In this document: piece by piece, positions 5,435 to 7,122 of the stretch
How positions within the stretch are numbered: the stretch's first letter is position 1
Layout: every line of letters starts with the position of its first letter
Source of the DNA: Synechococcus sp. HW_metabat.21
GTDB taxonomy: Bacteria; Cyanobacteriota; Cyanobacteriia; PCC-6307; Cyanobiaceae
DNA length: 7,122 bases
Reading direction: 5' to 3'
Assembly (NCBI GenBank): GCA_018623875.1
Contig: JAAZUZ010000081.1
Coordinates: 1-7,122, forward strand
Translations under genes and position numbers: made by a program
The notes under the pieces: generated by a model
The model's database searches: none
What the model saw: the letters and a program-made list of their open reading frames with translations, nothing else
What the model was told of the DNA's origin: nothing

Positions 5435-6291
5435 CGCCGGGCAATGACGCCCTGGTCGATCAGCTTGCCGTCGCGGTCCCAGCCCCGGATGGTCAAGCTG
5501 TCGGGCCCGGCCTCCAACTCCGCAAAGCTGTAGACACTCACTGCCTGAGCGGATTGGGGTGTGGCGATCACCGGGCGGAGATAGGCGCCGCCACCACCAA
5601 CGATCAAATAGGTGATGCCATTGATCGGCTTGCTGCGCTCGTAGTGGTGTTCGTGGCCATTGATGTAGAGCTGCACCCCATGGCGCTGCATCAAGGAGCT
5701 CAACTTGCCCCGCAGTCCAGGGTTGTTGCCGTAGAGGCCCGAGGAATAAATCGGGTGATGACCCACCACGACTTTCCAGGGGGCCTGGCTCTTGGCTAAT
5801 GCCGAGCGCAGCCAGGACAACTGGGACGTCCAGGGGGCATTGCCGTTGGTGTCCAGCATGAAAAATTCCACCTCACCGCGGCGGACGCTGTAAAAGCGTC
5901 CCTTCATGCCATAGGGCTTGTAGGCCACCTGGGGATTGCCGTTGGCGGTGCGGATGTCGTGGTTCCCGAGGACCGCATGGAAGGGCACCTTGGCCTCCAG
6001 CAACGCGGCATAGGGGCGCAAGAAGGTGGACTGAACCTTGCGAATGTCTCCTGAGGGGTAGATGTTGTCCCCGGCCAGCAGCACCAGGTCGACGGGCTGA
6101 CGGCGATGGACCGCCGCCATCTGCGTCCCCACGGCCCGTTGGTGGACATTGCCACTGCCGACATCACCCACCGCTAAAAAGCGGGTCGTGCTCAGGGGGG
6201 GCGGAGTCGCCACCTGGGCCCAACTGGTTCCAACCGCAACAGCGGACGTCGCCGCTCCAGCCAGGAGCAGCAGCAGCGCGCGACGGTGCAT
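5431..6291 (-). CDS. Secreted purple-acid-phosphatase-like metallophosphatase
   Basis: Calcineurin-like metallophosphoesterase of 286 residues, the size of small (mammalian TRAP-like) purple acid phosphatases, which hydrolyse phosphomonoesters with a dinuclear metal site containing iron. All five metal-ligand blocks are present in order: GDVGS (42-46), GDNIYPSG (74-81), GNHD (109-112), VVVGHHP (174-180) and NGHEHHYER (211-219). The Y78 of GDNIY matches the tyrosine that gives these enzymes their colour. Residues 1-25 form a signal peptide (MHRRALLLLL... with cleavage near SWA-Q), so it acts in the periplasm or outside. The frame stays open upstream to 6657 but would then run through the lipase gene; ATG 6291 is chosen for the signal peptide. 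Its stop overlaps futB's in TTAA. Substrate unknown; organic phosphate scavenging is the usual role. No pho box is visible. Confidence 0.93.
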   Translation of the reverse strand: MHRRALLLLLAGAATSAVAVGTSWAQVATPPPLSTTRFLAVGDVGSGNVHQRAVGTQMAAVHRRQPVDLVLLAGDNIYPSGDIRKVQSTFLRPYAALLEAKVPFHAVLGNHDIRTANGNPQVAYKPYGMKGRFYSVRRGEVEFFMLDTNGNAPWTSQLSWLRSALAKSQAPWKVVVGHHPIYSSGLYGNNPGLRGKLSSLMQRHGVQLYINGHEHHYERSKPINGITYLIVGGGGAYLRPVIATPQSAQAVSVYSFAELEAGPDSLTIRGWDRDGKLIDQGVIARR

Positions 6292-6440
6292 GGCTGGAAT
6301 CAAGGCGAGGTCCACCCAGGTTGACGCAATCAGGCCGCCGGCCGCTACCGCCGGCTGTGCTTTTTGGCGCACCCCGTCGCATCCTTTGCCGCAGCACTGT
6401 CCTGAGCTCGGCCCAGCCTTGGCGGAGCGACGCAACGCCC

Positions 6441-6617
6441 ATGCTCCGGATCTTTGGAGATCGCCAAAGCCTCTTGGCCGCCCTGAGTTGTCACTGGTCC
6501 TATGAACTGATCCAGCTGGATCAGCCCCTCCACCAGCGCTCCACCACCTCCGGTGTGCCGTACCAGCGCGGTCCAAAGGCTCCGCCGTGGGCCACTCCCG
6601 GCAGAACCAACGGCTGA
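6441..6617 (+). CDS. Doubtful small ORF, 58 aa, antisense to the lipase 3' end
   Basis: An ATG at 6441 opens a 58-residue frame whose first 33 residues look protein-like (MLRIFGDRQSLLAALSCHWS..., with W, Y, C and a regular hydrophobic pattern) and have about 75% GC at third positions. The remaining 25 residues lie fully inside the opposite-strand hydrolase gene and are Pro/Gly/Arg rich, as expected for an antisense frame. No clear ribosome site precedes the ATG. A minus-strand frame covers the same bases (6533-6345) and scores worse on third-position GC (about 66%). It could be a real short gene or the remnant of one; treat as unconfirmed. Confidence 0.25.
   Translation: MLRIFGDRQSLLAALSCHWSYELIQLDQPLHQRSTTSGVPYQRGPKAPPWATPGRTNG
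6507..6524. repeat. Perfect 18-bp palindrome over the lipase stop codon
   Basis: CTGATCCAGCTGGATCAG is identical to its own reverse complement, with no spacer, and covers the hydrolase TGA (6523-6521). It has no T-run, so it is not a standard terminator. It could be a protein-binding site or part of a transcript-end structure. Confidence 0.35.
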
Positions 6618-7122
6618 GCTCCAGCCAACAACGCCGAACCCACGGGCACCAAACCATCGCCGGCCGCCTCCGGATCTCCGCTGATGGCGGTGTAAGAGCG
6701 CTTGGCCACCCGACGGCTCAAGTCGAAGCCCTCCTCCAACTCCAACTCCCCTGCCACCGCGACGTAGTCGACGGCCGGAGCGAAGCAGGCTCCCGGCCAG
6801 CGCTGATCGACAAAGGCGCGCATCGCTGTCGCCCGAAGTGCCGTGTGGGGACTACCCAGGGTGTAGAGGCGATCGACCCAACGCTGGGCGCCATAGCAAC
6901 GCCCCATCCAAGGGTCTGCGCTGAGCAGCAGGCGCAACATCACCCCGCCTGAGCTATGGCCAATCAAGGTCACCTTCCCCGTGGTGGATTGCCCAGCCGC
7001 ACTCTCCACCAGCGCCGCCGTGCGATCCAGCAGACGACGCCACCCCCCGGCCGTCGACGTGAACAACCAATCCAGCCGCGTCGCGGGAACAACAACAACC
7101 GGCTGATTGAGGGAATCCTCAA
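6521..7122 (-). CDS. Alpha/beta hydrolase, lipase/PGAP1-like, 5' end outside window
   Basis: C-terminal 200 residues of a serine hydrolase; the frame is open to the right edge. The visible N-terminal part, NQPVVVVPA then DWLFTSTAGGWRRLL, is the first strand and loop of the fold, so only a few residues are probably missing; a TTG at 7066 would cut away this strand and is rejected. The catalytic triad is readable: nucleophile Ser in GHSSG (codon 6955-6953), Asp in GDGLVP (6658-6656) and His in VAHGG (6589-6587). LYTLGSPHTA is typical of lipase and PGAP1-like hydrolases. Substrates may be lipids or esters; none can be assigned. The predicted oxyanion region near the first strand reads VPATRL rather than the more usual HGxxG. 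Transcribed in the same direction as the metallophosphatase, 229 bp upstream of it. Confidence 0.9.
   Translation of the reverse strand, partial: EDSLNQPVVVVPATRLDWLFTSTAGGWRRLLDRTAALVESAAGQSTTGKVTLIGHSSGGVMLRLLLSADPWMGRCYGAQRWVDRLYTLGSPHTALRATAMRAFVDQRWPGACFAPAVDYVAVAGELELEEGFDLSRRVAKRSYTAISGDPEAAGDGLVPVGSALLAGAQPLVLPGVAHGGAFGPRWYGTPEVVERWWRG

Noticed and set aside
6337..6365. Plus-strand hairpin (GCCGGC, 7-nt loop, GCCGGC) followed by TTTTT
   Set aside because: The T-run is five bases away from a six-pair stem and no plus-strand gene needs a terminator there; a small RNA cannot be supported.
6345..6533. 62-aa minus-strand frame between the hydrolase and the metallophosphatase
   Set aside because: Third-position GC is low (about 66%), the C-terminus is low complexity, and part of its apparent protein character comes from the 18-bp palindrome.
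6292..6657. Upstream extension of the metallophosphatase to 6657
   Set aside because: The added residues are low-complexity Arg/Trp/Gly-rich antisense-like sequence inside the hydrolase gene, and the ATG at 6291 gives a proper signal peptide.
6521..7066. Hydrolase start at TTG 7066
   Set aside because: The frame continues to the window edge with the conserved first strand (QPVVVVPA), so the real start lies beyond 7122.

Overview
The window looks like chromosome from a GC-rich picocyanobacterium of the Synechococcus/Cyanobium group. The clues are a ferritin of the marine-Synechococcus type, a FutA/IdiA-type ferric iron binding protein, a Crp-family regulator, and two exact HIP1 octamers (GCGATCGC), a cyanobacterial signature. 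Genes are tightly packed, and the assignment to this group is an inference from protein resemblance and gene content.

Layout from left to right: a TauE/SafE-type membrane transporter (+); a very short Cys/Lys-rich reading frame (-) that meets it tail to tail; a ferritin (+) transcribed away from that small frame; a 91-aa helical protein (-) that sits directly behind a Crp/Fnr-family regulator (-); a rho-independent terminator; futA, the periplasmic iron-binding protein (-); futB, the iron transporter permease (+), divergent from futA; a secreted purple-acid-phosphatase-like metallophosphatase (-), tail to tail with futB; a short gap with an ambiguous small ORF and an 18-bp perfect palindrome; and the 3' part of an alpha/beta hydrolase (lipase-like, -), cut by the right edge. 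No RNA gene, IS element, CRISPR array or integration site is seen.

The middle of the window (about 0.8 to 5.4 kb) reads as an iron homeostasis island: storage (ferritin), a probable iron-linked regulator (comparable in context to IdiB of Synechococcus elongatus) and import (FutA plus FutB). The ATPase FutC is not here and must be encoded elsewhere. Two regulatory signals tie the parts together. A nearly identical 15-mer (TTGCAAKCGATTCTC) lies upstream of both ferritin and the Crp gene, and a near-consensus CRP operator (TGTGA-N6-TTACA) lies between the divergent futA and futB. A third signal, a perfect TTGCGA-N5-TCGCAA palindrome, overlaps the predicted core promoter of the Crp gene and suggests autoregulation.

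The least expected items are the 46-aa Cys/Lys-rich peptide facing ferritin, the in-frame TGA-TCG-ATG junction between the regulator and the 91-aa protein, and three convergent gene pairs whose stop codons overlap in a palindromic CTAG or TTAA.
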